Shown in pieces: positions 40,553-47,789 of a stretch of 64,000 nucleotides of DNA. Below the pieces are notes generated by a model. It did no database searches, was not told where the DNA came from, and saw only the letters and a program-made list of their open reading frames with translations. A program made the position numbers and the translations under genes. Origin of the DNA: Duganella sp. CF517 (lineage in GTDB: Bacteria > Pseudomonadota > Gammaproteobacteria > Burkholderiales > Burkholderiaceae_D); the NCBI RefSeq assembly GCF_900110275.1, contig NZ_FODC01000001.1:372001-436000 (forward strand). The letters are read 5' to 3'. Position 1 is the first letter of the stretch. Each line of letters starts with the position of its first letter.

Positions 40553-41572
40553 TTAGTTAAACTGCTTCAGGAAGCGCAGGTCGCCTTCGTAGAACAGGCG
40601 CAGGTCGCTGACGCCGTAACGCAGCATCGTCAGGCGCTCGAGGCCGGAGCCGAACGCGAAGCCGATGTACTTTTCCGGGTCCAGGCCGAAGTTGCGCACC
40701 ACCGACGGATGCACCTGGCCCGAGCCGGAAATTTCCAGCCAGCGGCCCTTCAGCGGTCCGGAGCCGAAGGCGATATCGATCTCGGCCGACGGTTCGGTGA
40801 ACGGGAAATACGACGGACGGAAACGCACCTGCAAGTCGTCGGTCTCGAAGAAGGCCTTGACGAAGTTCAGGTACACGCCCTTGAGGTCGGCGAAGCTGAT
40901 GTTTTCGGCGATCCACAGGCCCTCGACCTGGTGGAACATCGGCGAGTGCGTGGCGTCGCTGTCGACGCGGTAGGTGCGGCCCGGCGCGATCACCTTGATC
41001 GGCGGCGTGTGGCTGCGCGCGTAGCGCACCTGCATCGGGCTGGTGTGCGTGCGCAGCAGCAGCGGCTTGCCTTCGCTGTCGTTGCCTTCGATGTAGAAAG
41101 TGTCCTGCATCGAACGGGCCGGATGGTTCTCCGGGCTGTTCAAGGCGGTAAAGTTGGTCCAGTCGTTTTCGATCTCGGGGCCGTCGGCCACGTCGAAACC
41201 GATCGAGCGGAAGATTTCCTCCACACGTTCCCAGGTGCGCATCACCGGGTGCAGGCCGCCGCCGGCGCGTCCGCGGCCAGGCAGCGAGACATCGATGGCC
41301 TCGGCGTTCAAACGGGTTTGCATCTGGGCGTCGGCCAGCGCGTCGCGCCGGGCCGTCAAGGCCGCTTCAATTTGACCCTTGGCCGCGTTGATCAGGGCGC
41401 CCTGCGCCTTGCGTGCCTCGGGGTCGAGCTTGCCCAGACCCTTCATCAATTCGGTGATCTGGCCGGTCTTGCCCAGATATTTGGCTTTGGCATTTTCCAG
41501 CGCGGCGGCGTCATCTTGCGCGGCCGTGAAATCCTGCACTGCTGAGGCGACGAGTTGTTCCAGGGAGTCCAT
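40553..41572 (-). CDS. pheS: Phenylalanine-tRNA ligase alpha subunit
   Basis: A 339-residue catalytic subunit. After the N-terminal coiled coil come the class II motifs: [19 protein letters not shown], the motif 2 loop [20 protein letters not shown] and motif 3 [18 protein letters not shown]. Length fits the family. A terminator-like hairpin lies in its 100-nt leader. Confidence 0.97.
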   Translation of the reverse strand: MDSLEQLVASAVQDFTAAQDDAAALENAKAKYLGKTGQITELMKGLGKLDPEARKAQGALINAAKGQIEAALTARRDALADAQMQTRLNAEAIDVSLPGRGRAGGGLHPVMRTWERVEEIFRSIGFDVADGPEIENDWTNFTALNSPENHPARSMQDTFYIEGNDSEGKPLLLRTHTSPMQVRYARSHTPPIKVIAPGRTYRVDSDATHSPMFHQVEGLWIAENISFADLKGVYLNFVKAFFETDDLQVRFRPSYFPFTEPSAEIDIAFGSGPLKGRWLEISGSGQVHPSVVRNFGLDPEKYIGFAFGSGLERLTMLRYGVSDLRLFYEGDLRFLKQFN

Positions 41573-41593
41573 GCGTTTTTCTTATCCTCAATC

Positions 41594-41627
41594 AAAAACG
41601 GGGCACAGGTCTAGACCTTTGCCCCGT
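41594..41627 (-). terminator. Intrinsic terminator/attenuator between rplT and pheS
   Basis: Read leftward, acggggca pairs with tgccccgt, with aggt/acct extending the stem inside, followed by a T-run. It lies 22 bp before the pheS start inside the operon, so it probably sets pheST levels by read-through. A smaller hairpin ggccc/gggcc lies upstream at 41638-41653. No Phe-rich leader peptide was found. Confidence 0.8.
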
Positions 41628-41672
41628 TCCCACCACCGGCCCGGTAAGGGGCCAGCGATCAACAATCAATGC

Positions 41673-42032
41673 TTACGCAGCGATTTTTGCTTTCACAGCG
41701 TTGACAATCGCGGCGAAGGCCGGCTTGTCCATCACTGCCATATCGGCCAGAACCTTACGGTCCAGTTCGATCGAAGCTTTTTTCAGACCGTTCATGAACA
41801 CGCTGTACGTCACGCCATGCTCACGGGAAGCGGCGTTGATACGGGCGATCCACAGGCGGCGGAAGACGCGCTTCTTGTTACGACGGTCGCGGTAAGCGTA
41901 TTGGCCAGCGCGCATGACTGCTTGCTTGGCAACACGGTAAACCTTGCTGCGACGACCACGGTAACCTTTGGCCAGGTTTAAGACTTTTTTATGACGGGCA
42001 CGAGCTGTAACCCCACGTTTTACTCTAGGCAT
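41673..42032 (-). CDS. rplT: 50S ribosomal protein L20
   Basis: A 119-residue protein that binds 23S rRNA early in 50S assembly. The basic N-terminus [20 protein letters not shown] and the body [20 protein letters not shown] are diagnostic, and length is normal. In E. coli L20 represses its own operon by binding the leader mRNA. Confidence 0.99.
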   Translation of the reverse strand: MPRVKRGVTARARHKKVLNLAKGYRGRRSKVYRVAKQAVMRAGQYAYRDRRNKKRVFRRLWIARINAASREHGVTYSVFMNGLKKASIELDRKVLADMAVMDKPAFAAIVNAVKAKIAA

Positions 42033-42058
42033 AGTAACTCCTTAAATTGAGTGTGAGA

Positions 42059-42256
42059 TTAAGCGGATGGCATCATGCGCAGGACGGATTTCACGTCAGC
42101 CGCATCGACATTCGTGATACCGCGCAATTGGCGCTTCGACTTGGTGGTTTTCTTGGTCAGAATGTGGCGCTTGAACGCGTGACCACTCTTGACGGTACCA
42201 CCTGGACGCACGCGAAAACGTTTCTTCGCGGAGCTTTTGGTTTTCATTTTTGGCAT
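42059..42256 (-). CDS. rpmI: 50S ribosomal protein L35
   Basis: A 65-residue basic protein with the family pattern [15 protein letters not shown] and [16 protein letters not shown]. It lies 26 bp before rplT and 212 bp after infC. Confidence 0.99.
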   Translation of the reverse strand: MPKMKTKSSAKKRFRVRPGGTVKSGHAFKRHILTKKTTKSKRQLRGITNVDAADVKSVLRMMPSA

Positions 42257-42422
42257 AGCAATCTACCCTTGGGGTAGCTCCATATCAAACAGGATTGCAG
42301 GTGGTGACACGACGTCACACTTAGATGCCTGCTTTCACTTGTTTTTGCAGCGGATGCGAGTCCACTACATTACAACAGCCGGCAATTATAGACCACTTGC
42401 GGCAAATCTGCACCACAAATTA

Positions 42423-42448
42423 CCAGGGGCGCCCGAAAGCGCCCCTGG
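42423..42448 (-). terminator. Strong hairpin between infC and rpmI
   Basis: Perfect 10-bp arms ccaggggcgc and gcgcccctgg around a 6-nt loop, 20 bp after the infC stop on the minus strand. The following T-content is weak (taatttg), so it is a partial terminator or mRNA-processing/stability element. In the remaining leader before rpmI, gtgac/gtcac pair around a 5-nt loop at about 42315-42329. Confidence 0.6.
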
Positions 42449-42468
42449 TCGATCCATACGCGACGGAT

Positions 42469-42990
42469 TTACTTCTTTTTCTTAGGAGACAGCACCATGA
42501 TCATCTGGCGGCCTTCCATCTTCGGGAACTGCTCGACCTGGCCGTACGGCTCCAGATCGGCTTTCAGACGTTCCAGCATGCGGAAGCCAATATCCTGGTG
42601 CGCCATTTCACGACCGCGGAAACGCAGCGTGATCTTGGTCTTGTCGCCTTCATCAAGGAACTTGATGAGGTTACGCAGCTTGATATTGTAGTCACCATCA
42701 TCGGTACCCGGACGGAATTTGACTTCCTTCACGGCGATGATTTTCTGTTTCAATTTAGCTTCGTGAGCCTTTTTCTGCTCCGAATACTTGAATTTGCCGT
42801 AGTCCATCAAACGGCAAACCGGCGGTACCGCCGTTGGCGCGATCTCGACCAGGTCGACATTGGCCTCTTCCGCCAGGCGGAAGGCTTCGGCCAAAGTGAC
42901 GATACCGAGCGGCTCGTTCTCGACCCCACTTAAACGCATTTCAGGGGCAGTGATTTCGCCGTTGATGCGATGCGACTTGTCAGTAGCTAT
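42469..42990 (-). CDS. infC: Translation initiation factor IF-3, with non-AUG (AUA) start
   Basis: A 173-residue factor that prevents subunit joining and proofreads start codons. The first ATG in frame (42939) would delete the conserved N-terminal residues [16 protein letters not shown], which are encoded upstream. The frame leads back to ATA at 42990, six bases after an aaagga ribosome-binding site, and no AUG, GUG or UUG is available. infC in E. coli starts with AUU, which lets IF-3 repress its own synthesis; the AUA here should work the same way. N- and C-domains are intact, ending in a Lys run. Confidence 0.93.
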   Translation of the reverse strand: MATDKSHRINGEITAPEMRLSGVENEPLGIVTLAEAFRLAEEANVDLVEIAPTAVPPVCRLMDYGKFKYSEQKKAHEAKLKQKIIAVKEVKFRPGTDDGDYNIKLRNLIKFLDEGDKTKITLRFRGREMAHQDIGFRMLERLKADLEPYGQVEQFPKMEGRQMIMVLSPKKKK

Positions 42991-43029
42991 GGTGATTCCT
43001 TTTAAAATCTAATGGTAAGGCCAGTGCGA

Positions 43030-44937
43030 TCAGGCTTTATTGGCGACGTCTTGCTGGAGTCGCTCGATCAGGGCATCGACGGACATGACGCCCAGATCGA
43101 CATTGCCCCGTGCCCGCACGGCCACGGTGTTGGCATCCCGCTCTTTATCGCCGATTACAAGGATGTAAGGCAGTTTTTGGACGGAATGTTCACGTATTTT
43201 ATAGGTTATTTTCTCGTTGCGCAAATCGCTCTGCACGCGGAACCCGCTGCGGCGCAGCTTTTCCGTGACCTGGCCCACATATTCGGCCTGCGCGTCGGAG
43301 ATGTTCAGCACCGATACTTGCACCGGAGCAAGCCAGGTCGGCAGCGCGCCGGCGTAGTTCTCGATCAGGATGCCGATGAAGCGCTCCATCGAGCCGACGA
43401 TCGCCCGGTGCAGCATGACCGGCACCTGGCGGGTGTTGTCGGCGGCGACATATTCGGCGCCCAAACGCTCCGGCATGAAGAAGTCGACCTGCATCGTGCC
43501 GACCTGCCATGGGCGGCCCAGCGAATCCTTCAGGTGGTATTCGATCTTCGGACCATAAAACGCGCCCTCGCCCGGCAACTCGGTCCAGGTCACGCCGCAG
43601 GCGCGCAGGCCGGAGCGCAGCGCGTCCTCGGCCTCGTCCCAGACTTCGTCGGTGCCGATGCGGTTGTCCGGACGCAGCGCCAGCTTGACGTCGATGTTGT
43701 GGAAATCGAAGTCCTTGTAGACTTCCATCGCCTGCGTGTGGAACGACACCACTTCCGGCTCGATCTGCTCTTCGGTGCAGAAAATGTGGCCGTCGTCCTG
43801 GGTGAATCCGCGCACCCGCATGATGCCGTGCAGCGCGCCGGACGGCTCGTTGCGGTGGCACTGGCCGAACTCGCCGTAGCGCAGCGGCAGGTCGCGGTAG
43901 CTGCGCATGTTGCTGTTGAAGATCTGCACGTGGCCCGGGCAGTTCATCGGCTTGAGCGCGTACGAACGGTTTTCCGATTCCGTCACGAACATGTTTTCGC
44001 GGTAGTTATCCCAGTGGCCGGTCTTGCCCCACAGGCTGGAGTCCAGGATCTGCGGCGCCTTGACTTCCTGGTAGCCGTTGACCTGGTACTTGTTGCGCAT
44101 GTACTGCTCGACCTGTTGCCAGATGGTCCAGCCCTTCGGATGCCAGAACACCAGGCCCGGCGCTTCGTCCTGGAAATGGAAGAAGTCCAGTTGCTTGCCC
44201 AGCTTGCGGTGGTCGCGCTTTTCCGCCTCCTCCAGCTGGAACAGGTACTGTTCCTGGTCTTCCTTCTTGGTCCAGGCGGTGCCGTAGACCCGCTGCAGCA
44301 TTTCGTTCTTGCTGTCGCCGCGCCAGTAGGCGCCGGCCAGCTTCATCAGCTTGAACACTTTGATCTTGCCGGTCGACGGCACGTGCGGGCCGCGGCACAA
44401 GTCGGTGAACTTGCCTTCCGAGTACAGCGACACGTCCTGGTCGGCCGGAATCGACGAGATGATTTCGGCCTTATAGTCTTCGCCGATCGACTTGAAGTAG
44501 GCGACGGCCTCGTCGCGCGGCAGCACCTTGCGGGTGACCGGCTCGTCCTTCTTGGCCAGCTCGGTCATTTTCTTTTCGATCGCGACCAGGTCGTCCGGGG
44601 TGAACGGACGCTTGTACGAGAAGTCGTAGTAGAAACCGTTTTCGATGACCGGGCCGATGGTCACCTGCGCGTCCGGGAACAGTTCCTTGACGGCGTAGGC
44701 CAGCAAGTGGGCAGTCGAGTGACGGATCACATCGAGGCCTTCCGGGTCTTTGTCGGTGATGATGGCCAGATCGGCATCCTTCTCGATCAGGAAAGAGGTA
44801 TCCACCACTTTGCCATCGACCTTGCCGGCCAGCGCGGCCTTGCCCAGGCTGGTGGCAATGCTGGTCGCCACTTGAGCCACGGTGACTGGGCCGTCGAATT
44901 CACGGGCAGAACCATCTGGAAGGCGGACTGAAAGCAT
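43030..44937 (-). CDS. thrS: Threonine-tRNA ligase
   Basis: A 635-residue class II synthetase. The ATG at 44937 ([20 protein letters not shown]) has a good ribosome-binding site (caggaga). Domains in order: TGS (about 1-62), editing domain with [15 protein letters not shown], the catalytic core with [10 protein letters not shown] and RMRGFTQDD-like motif 2 ([15 protein letters not shown]), and the anticodon-binding domain. Zinc ligands Cys and two His are in place. It opens the translation block; infC follows after 39 bp. Confidence 0.98.
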   Translation of the reverse strand: MLSVRLPDGSAREFDGPVTVAQVATSIATSLGKAALAGKVDGKVVDTSFLIEKDADLAIITDKDPEGLDVIRHSTAHLLAYAVKELFPDAQVTIGPVIENGFYYDFSYKRPFTPDDLVAIEKKMTELAKKDEPVTRKVLPRDEAVAYFKSIGEDYKAEIISSIPADQDVSLYSEGKFTDLCRGPHVPSTGKIKVFKLMKLAGAYWRGDSKNEMLQRVYGTAWTKKEDQEQYLFQLEEAEKRDHRKLGKQLDFFHFQDEAPGLVFWHPKGWTIWQQVEQYMRNKYQVNGYQEVKAPQILDSSLWGKTGHWDNYRENMFVTESENRSYALKPMNCPGHVQIFNSNMRSYRDLPLRYGEFGQCHRNEPSGALHGIMRVRGFTQDDGHIFCTEEQIEPEVVSFHTQAMEVYKDFDFHNIDVKLALRPDNRIGTDEVWDEAEDALRSGLRACGVTWTELPGEGAFYGPKIEYHLKDSLGRPWQVGTMQVDFFMPERLGAEYVAADNTRQVPVMLHRAIVGSMERFIGILIENYAGALPTWLAPVQVSVLNISDAQAEYVGQVTEKLRRSGFRVQSDLRNEKITYKIREHSVQKLPYILVIGDKERDANTVAVRARGNVDLGVMSVDALIERLQQDVANKA

Positions 44938-45002
44938 AGTGATCTCCTGTTGGCGCGAGGCCGGTGTAGTTACAGCGGAATTTGATAATAAAAACGCGGA
45001 CG

Positions 45003-45030
45003 AAAAAAAAACGCGGGCTAGCCGCGTTTT
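45003..45030 (-). terminator. Intrinsic terminator between tRNA-Val genes and thrS
   Basis: Arms aaaacgcgg and ccgcgtttt around a short loop, with A/T runs on both sides. On the minus strand the stem is followed by nine T, so it should end tRNA transcripts before thrS. Confidence 0.85.
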
Positions 45031-45138
45031 CTCTTTTTTTGAGCAAAAAGAATCCCGATCGACTAGCGTCACTCCCAAAGCTTGGTAGTAGTTCGCGGTG
45101 TCATAACCGGATTGCCTTTCTCGCTCTTACATATGTTC

Positions 45139-45215
45139 TGGTGGGCGGTGCAGAATTCGAATCTGCGACCCCTTGGATGTCGACCAAGTATTCTAACCAG
45201 CTGAACTAACCGCCC
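45139..45215 (-). tRNA. tRNA-Val (anticodon GAC), copy 1
   Basis: A 77-nt cloverleaf with 7-bp acceptor stem (gggcggt/accgccc), D-stem gttc/gaat, anticodon stem cttgg/ccaag, T-stem gcaga/tctgc with loop ttcgaat, and encoded CCA. The anticodon loop is tcgacat, giving GAC (Val) with C instead of the near-universal U at position 33. It is identical to the second copy 76 bp upstream. Confidence 0.93.
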
Positions 45216-45291
45216 GTTGTACTACTGTGCTGCTATTTTACCGCTTTTTACTGCGCCTTACTGCTCGCATTTACTACCGTACTACGTAATC

Positions 45292-45368
45292 TGGTGGGCG
45301 GTGCAGAATTCGAATCTGCGACCCCTTGGATGTCGACCAAGTATTCTAACCAGCTGAACTAACCGCCC
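45292..45368 (-). tRNA. tRNA-Val (anticodon GAC), copy 2
   Basis: Identical in all 77 bases to the copy at 45139, including C33 and the encoded CCA. It is promoter-proximal. The 76-bp spacer between the copies is unrelated to the tRNA but rich in short tact and actgc repeats. Confidence 0.93.
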
Positions 45369-45378
45369 GAAGACCAGC

Positions 45379-45407
45379 ATTATAGAGAGCGATTCGGAGA
45401 AAAACAA
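45379..45407 (-). promoter_or_regulatory. Sigma-70 promoter of the tRNA-Val genes
   Basis: On the minus strand: -35 TTGTTT (45407-45402), 17-bp spacer, -10 TATAAT (45384-45379), then 10 bases to the tRNA 5' end. Both tRNAs are probably one transcript. Confidence 0.85.
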
Positions 45408-45508
45408 GGGTATTCATAGGAAACATTTACAAAGCGCACCATGACAGCGCAAGACGCGCCGGGCGGCATCCTTTAAACTGTGGTTTATTGCCATCACCGA
45501 TAGAACCC

Positions 45509-46474
45509 ATGCAAGCTGAAACCCGCATCAATGCTAGCGCGGCGCAGTCCACCCCGCCGCCGCCCTCGCCTTCCGCCCACCTGCACGAGCACCGCGACGG
45601 CGACGCCAAGCACGCGCACTTCACTGTGCAGCGCAGCCAGTCGGTGCTGGCGTGGTCGCTGGCGTTGACGCTGGGCTTCGCCGTGGTCGAGGTCGTTACA
45701 GGCTTCATGTCCAACTCGCTGGCGCTGATTTCCGACGCCGGCCACATGGTCACCGACGCCGCCGCGCTGGGGCTGGCGTTGCTGGCGCAGTTGATCGCCA
45801 AGCGGCCGCCGTCGGCGCGCCACTCGTTCGGCTTCGGCCGCGCCGAGGCGCTGGCCGCGTTCGTCAACAGCCTGGTCTTGCTGGTATTGGTCGGCTGGAT
45901 CGTGTTCGAGGCGGCGCAACGCTTCGCGCATCCTGAGCAGGTGCACGGCGCCACGGTGTTCGTCGTCGCCGGCATCGGCCTCGCCATCAATATCGTGCTC
46001 GCCTATATGTTGTCGCGGGGCGACAGCAACATGAACACGCGCGCCGCGCTGGTCAACGTCATGGGCGACTTGCTGGGATCGGTGGCCGCGCTGGTCGCCG
46101 GCGCCGTCATCTATTACACCGGCTGGATGATGATCGACCCGCTGCTGTCGATCTTTGTCGCGCTGCTGATTTTAAAATCGACCGTCGACGTGCTGCGCGA
46201 GTCCTACCACTTCCTGATGGGCGGCGTGCCCGAGCCGATCGACTATCTGAAGGTAGGCGCCGACCTGGAGCAGATCGCCGGCGTGTGCTCGGTGCACGAC
46301 CTGCACGTGTGGGACATGTCGCCGGGCGAGCCGGCGCTGATCGGCCACGTCGAGATCGTCGACCTCGAGCGCTGGCCGGACATCCTGCACGCGATCAAGG
46401 CCATGCTGCTCGACAAGCACGGCATCGACCACATCACCTTGCAGGCCGAGGTCGCGCCGCAGGCATCCCTTTAA
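45509..46474 (+). CDS. Cation diffusion facilitator (zinc/cadmium-type) exporter
   Basis: A 321-residue inner membrane antiporter. A His-rich N-terminus (HLHEHRDGDAKHAHF) precedes six membrane helices. Helix 2 carries the metal site SDAGHMVTDA (His79, Asp83). Helix 5 has VNVMGDLLGS, with Asn183 where zinc CDF proteins have His, and Asp187 kept. The cytoplasmic C-terminal domain includes VCSVHDLHVWDMSPGEPALI. The start at 45509 is the first ATG. It resembles ZitB/CzcD exporters, but the Asn change may alter metal choice. Confidence 0.9.
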   Translation: MQAETRINASAAQSTPPPPSPSAHLHEHRDGDAKHAHFTVQRSQSVLAWSLALTLGFAVVEVVTGFMSNSLALISDAGHMVTDAAALGLALLAQLIAKRPPSARHSFGFGRAEALAAFVNSLVLLVLVGWIVFEAAQRFAHPEQVHGATVFVVAGIGLAINIVLAYMLSRGDSNMNTRAALVNVMGDLLGSVAALVAGAVIYYTGWMMIDPLLSIFVALLILKSTVDVLRESYHFLMGGVPEPIDYLKVGADLEQIAGVCSVHDLHVWDMSPGEPALIGHVEIVDLERWPDILHAIKAMLLDKHGIDHITLQAEVAPQASL

Positions 46475-46493
46475 CAACAGTCCCTGGAACACC

Positions 46494-47135
46494 ATGCACA
46501 ATTTTGAAAAGCGCCGCGACCGCTACAATCTCTTCGCCGCGTTTGAAAAGCCGCTCGTCAACGTCAGCTTCGAGATGTCCGTGCCGGACTTCCGGCCCTG
46601 GTGCAAGGAGCATAGACTGCCGCCGTTCCACTTCTTCCTGTACTGCATACTCAATTCGGTCAAGGAAATCGACAACTTCATGTACCGCATCAACGACGGT
46701 GAAGTCATCAAGATCGACGAGTTCTGGGCGTCGTACACCGTGCTCAACAAGGACAAGAATCTCAACTTCGCCTGTTTCGCGATGTCGACGGACTTGCGGG
46801 AGTTCGTCGCCCGCAGCCTGGAAGCGAAGGCCGTCGCCGAGGGCAGCGCCGGGATGATCAACTCCGCCAAGGAGCAGTCCGAGCGCGAGCAAAAGAACAA
46901 CGTCCACATCACCTGCATGCCGTGGTTCAAGCTGACGTCGATCGAGCACCCGATCTACCGGCACGGCGGCTACGACATTCCCTCGCTGGCCTGGGGCAGG
47001 TTCGGCGACGCCGACAACGGCAAGATGACGGTACCGTTCTCGGTGCAGGCGCACCATGGCTTTGTCGACGGCTACCACATCCATTTGCTGGCCGAAACCA
47101 TCGCCGCGCGCGTGGCCGGGATTATCCGGGCATGA
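46494..47135 (+). CDS. Chloramphenicol acetyltransferase-fold acyltransferase
   Basis: A 213-residue protein of the CAT trimer family (usual length about 215-220). The catalytic His motif reads VQAHHGFVDGYHIH (His188, Asp192), matching HHAVCDGFH of true CATs, and PWFKLTS matches the PWVSFTS region that holds the substrate Ser. Chromosomal homologues like this are widespread in environmental bacteria and often do not confer resistance. It follows the CDF gene by 19 bp and is coupled to the next gene by an ATGA overlap. Confidence 0.85.
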   Translation: MHNFEKRRDRYNLFAAFEKPLVNVSFEMSVPDFRPWCKEHRLPPFHFFLYCILNSVKEIDNFMYRINDGEVIKIDEFWASYTVLNKDKNLNFACFAMSTDLREFVARSLEAKAVAEGSAGMINSAKEQSEREQKNNVHITCMPWFKLTSIEHPIYRHGGYDIPSLAWGRFGDADNGKMTVPFSVQAHHGFVDGYHIHLLAETIAARVAGIIRA

Positions 47136-47671
47136 CGGCCGGGGTTCACGGCGCGGGGTCGATGCGCCGCGGCCTGTCTGCCGCATGGCTGGCGATGGCA
47201 ATGGGATTGCCGCTGCCGGTGGCGGCGGCCGAGGCGCAGCGGGAATCGCTGGCGGTGGTCGACGATGCCTGGAACACCTTGCGCCAGCAAGCGCGTACCG
47301 AGCAGCTGGGCCAGCTGATGGCGGAGGACTTCATGCTGATCAACGCGGACGGCACGGTTCAGCGCAAGCTCGACTATCTGATGTCTCTGGCCGCCCGTCC
47401 CGGGTTGAGCAACGCCATCCTCAACGAGGAATCGAGCACCCGGTTCTACGGCGACATAGCCATCATCAACAACGTCAGCACGCAATCCGCAACCGGCGAC
47501 GGCGCGCCGTGGACCGAGCGCCAACGCGTCACGCGCGTATGGCAATGGGATGGCGCCGCTTGGCTGCTGGTCTCGTCGCACGCGTCGCGCATCCCGCAAA
47601 CCCAGCTCCCCGGCGCGGGGGTCACCGGTGCGGGGGTCAAGTCTGACATTCGGACACGAAGCCAGCAGTAA
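47132..47671 (+). CDS. Secreted NTF2-like (DUF4440-type) protein
   Basis: A 179-residue protein with an N-terminal signal sequence (hydrophobic 15-32, cleavage near VAAAEA) and one NTF2-like domain: DAWNTLRQQARTEQLGQLMA, EDFMLINADGTVQRK and a final VTRVWQWDGAAWLLVSSHAS. This fits SnoaL/DUF4440 proteins of unknown function. The last 15 or so codons lie inside a repeat element, so the C-terminus may be secondary. The start overlaps the CAT-like stop. Confidence 0.75.
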   Translation: MTAGVHGAGSMRRGLSAAWLAMAMGLPLPVAAAEAQRESLAVVDDAWNTLRQQARTEQLGQLMAEDFMLINADGTVQRKLDYLMSLAARPGLSNAILNEESSTRFYGDIAIINNVSTQSATGDGAPWTERQRVTRVWQWDGAAWLLVSSHASRIPQTQLPGAGVTGAGVKSDIRTRSQQ

Positions 47672-47789
47672 CGCGCTGGCACCGCTGCGTCCGTGTCCGA
47701 TTGTCAGACTTGACCCCGGGGTTTTACGTGACCCCGGGGTTTTACGGCTGCGTCCGTGTCCGATTGCCAGACTTGACCCCGGGGTTTTA
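47633..47789. repeat. Cluster of REP-like repeats spanning two convergent gene ends
   Basis: Two direct copies of a 43-bp repeat (47684-47726 and 47747-47789, one mismatch) begin gctgcgtccgtgtccgattg and end ttgaccccggggtttta. A partial copy lies between them (47729-47744). An inverted partial copy (47633-47658) can pair with the first to form a 26-bp imperfect hairpin. The inverted copy is inside the NTF2-like gene's 3' end, and the last copy supplies the relA stop codon. It probably also acts as a bidirectional transcription end. Confidence 0.9.

Noticed and set aside
45216..45291. Possible third small RNA gene between the two tRNAs
   Set aside because: Only short tact/actgc repeats and a weak -10-like tAAAAT are seen; no stable fold or terminator.
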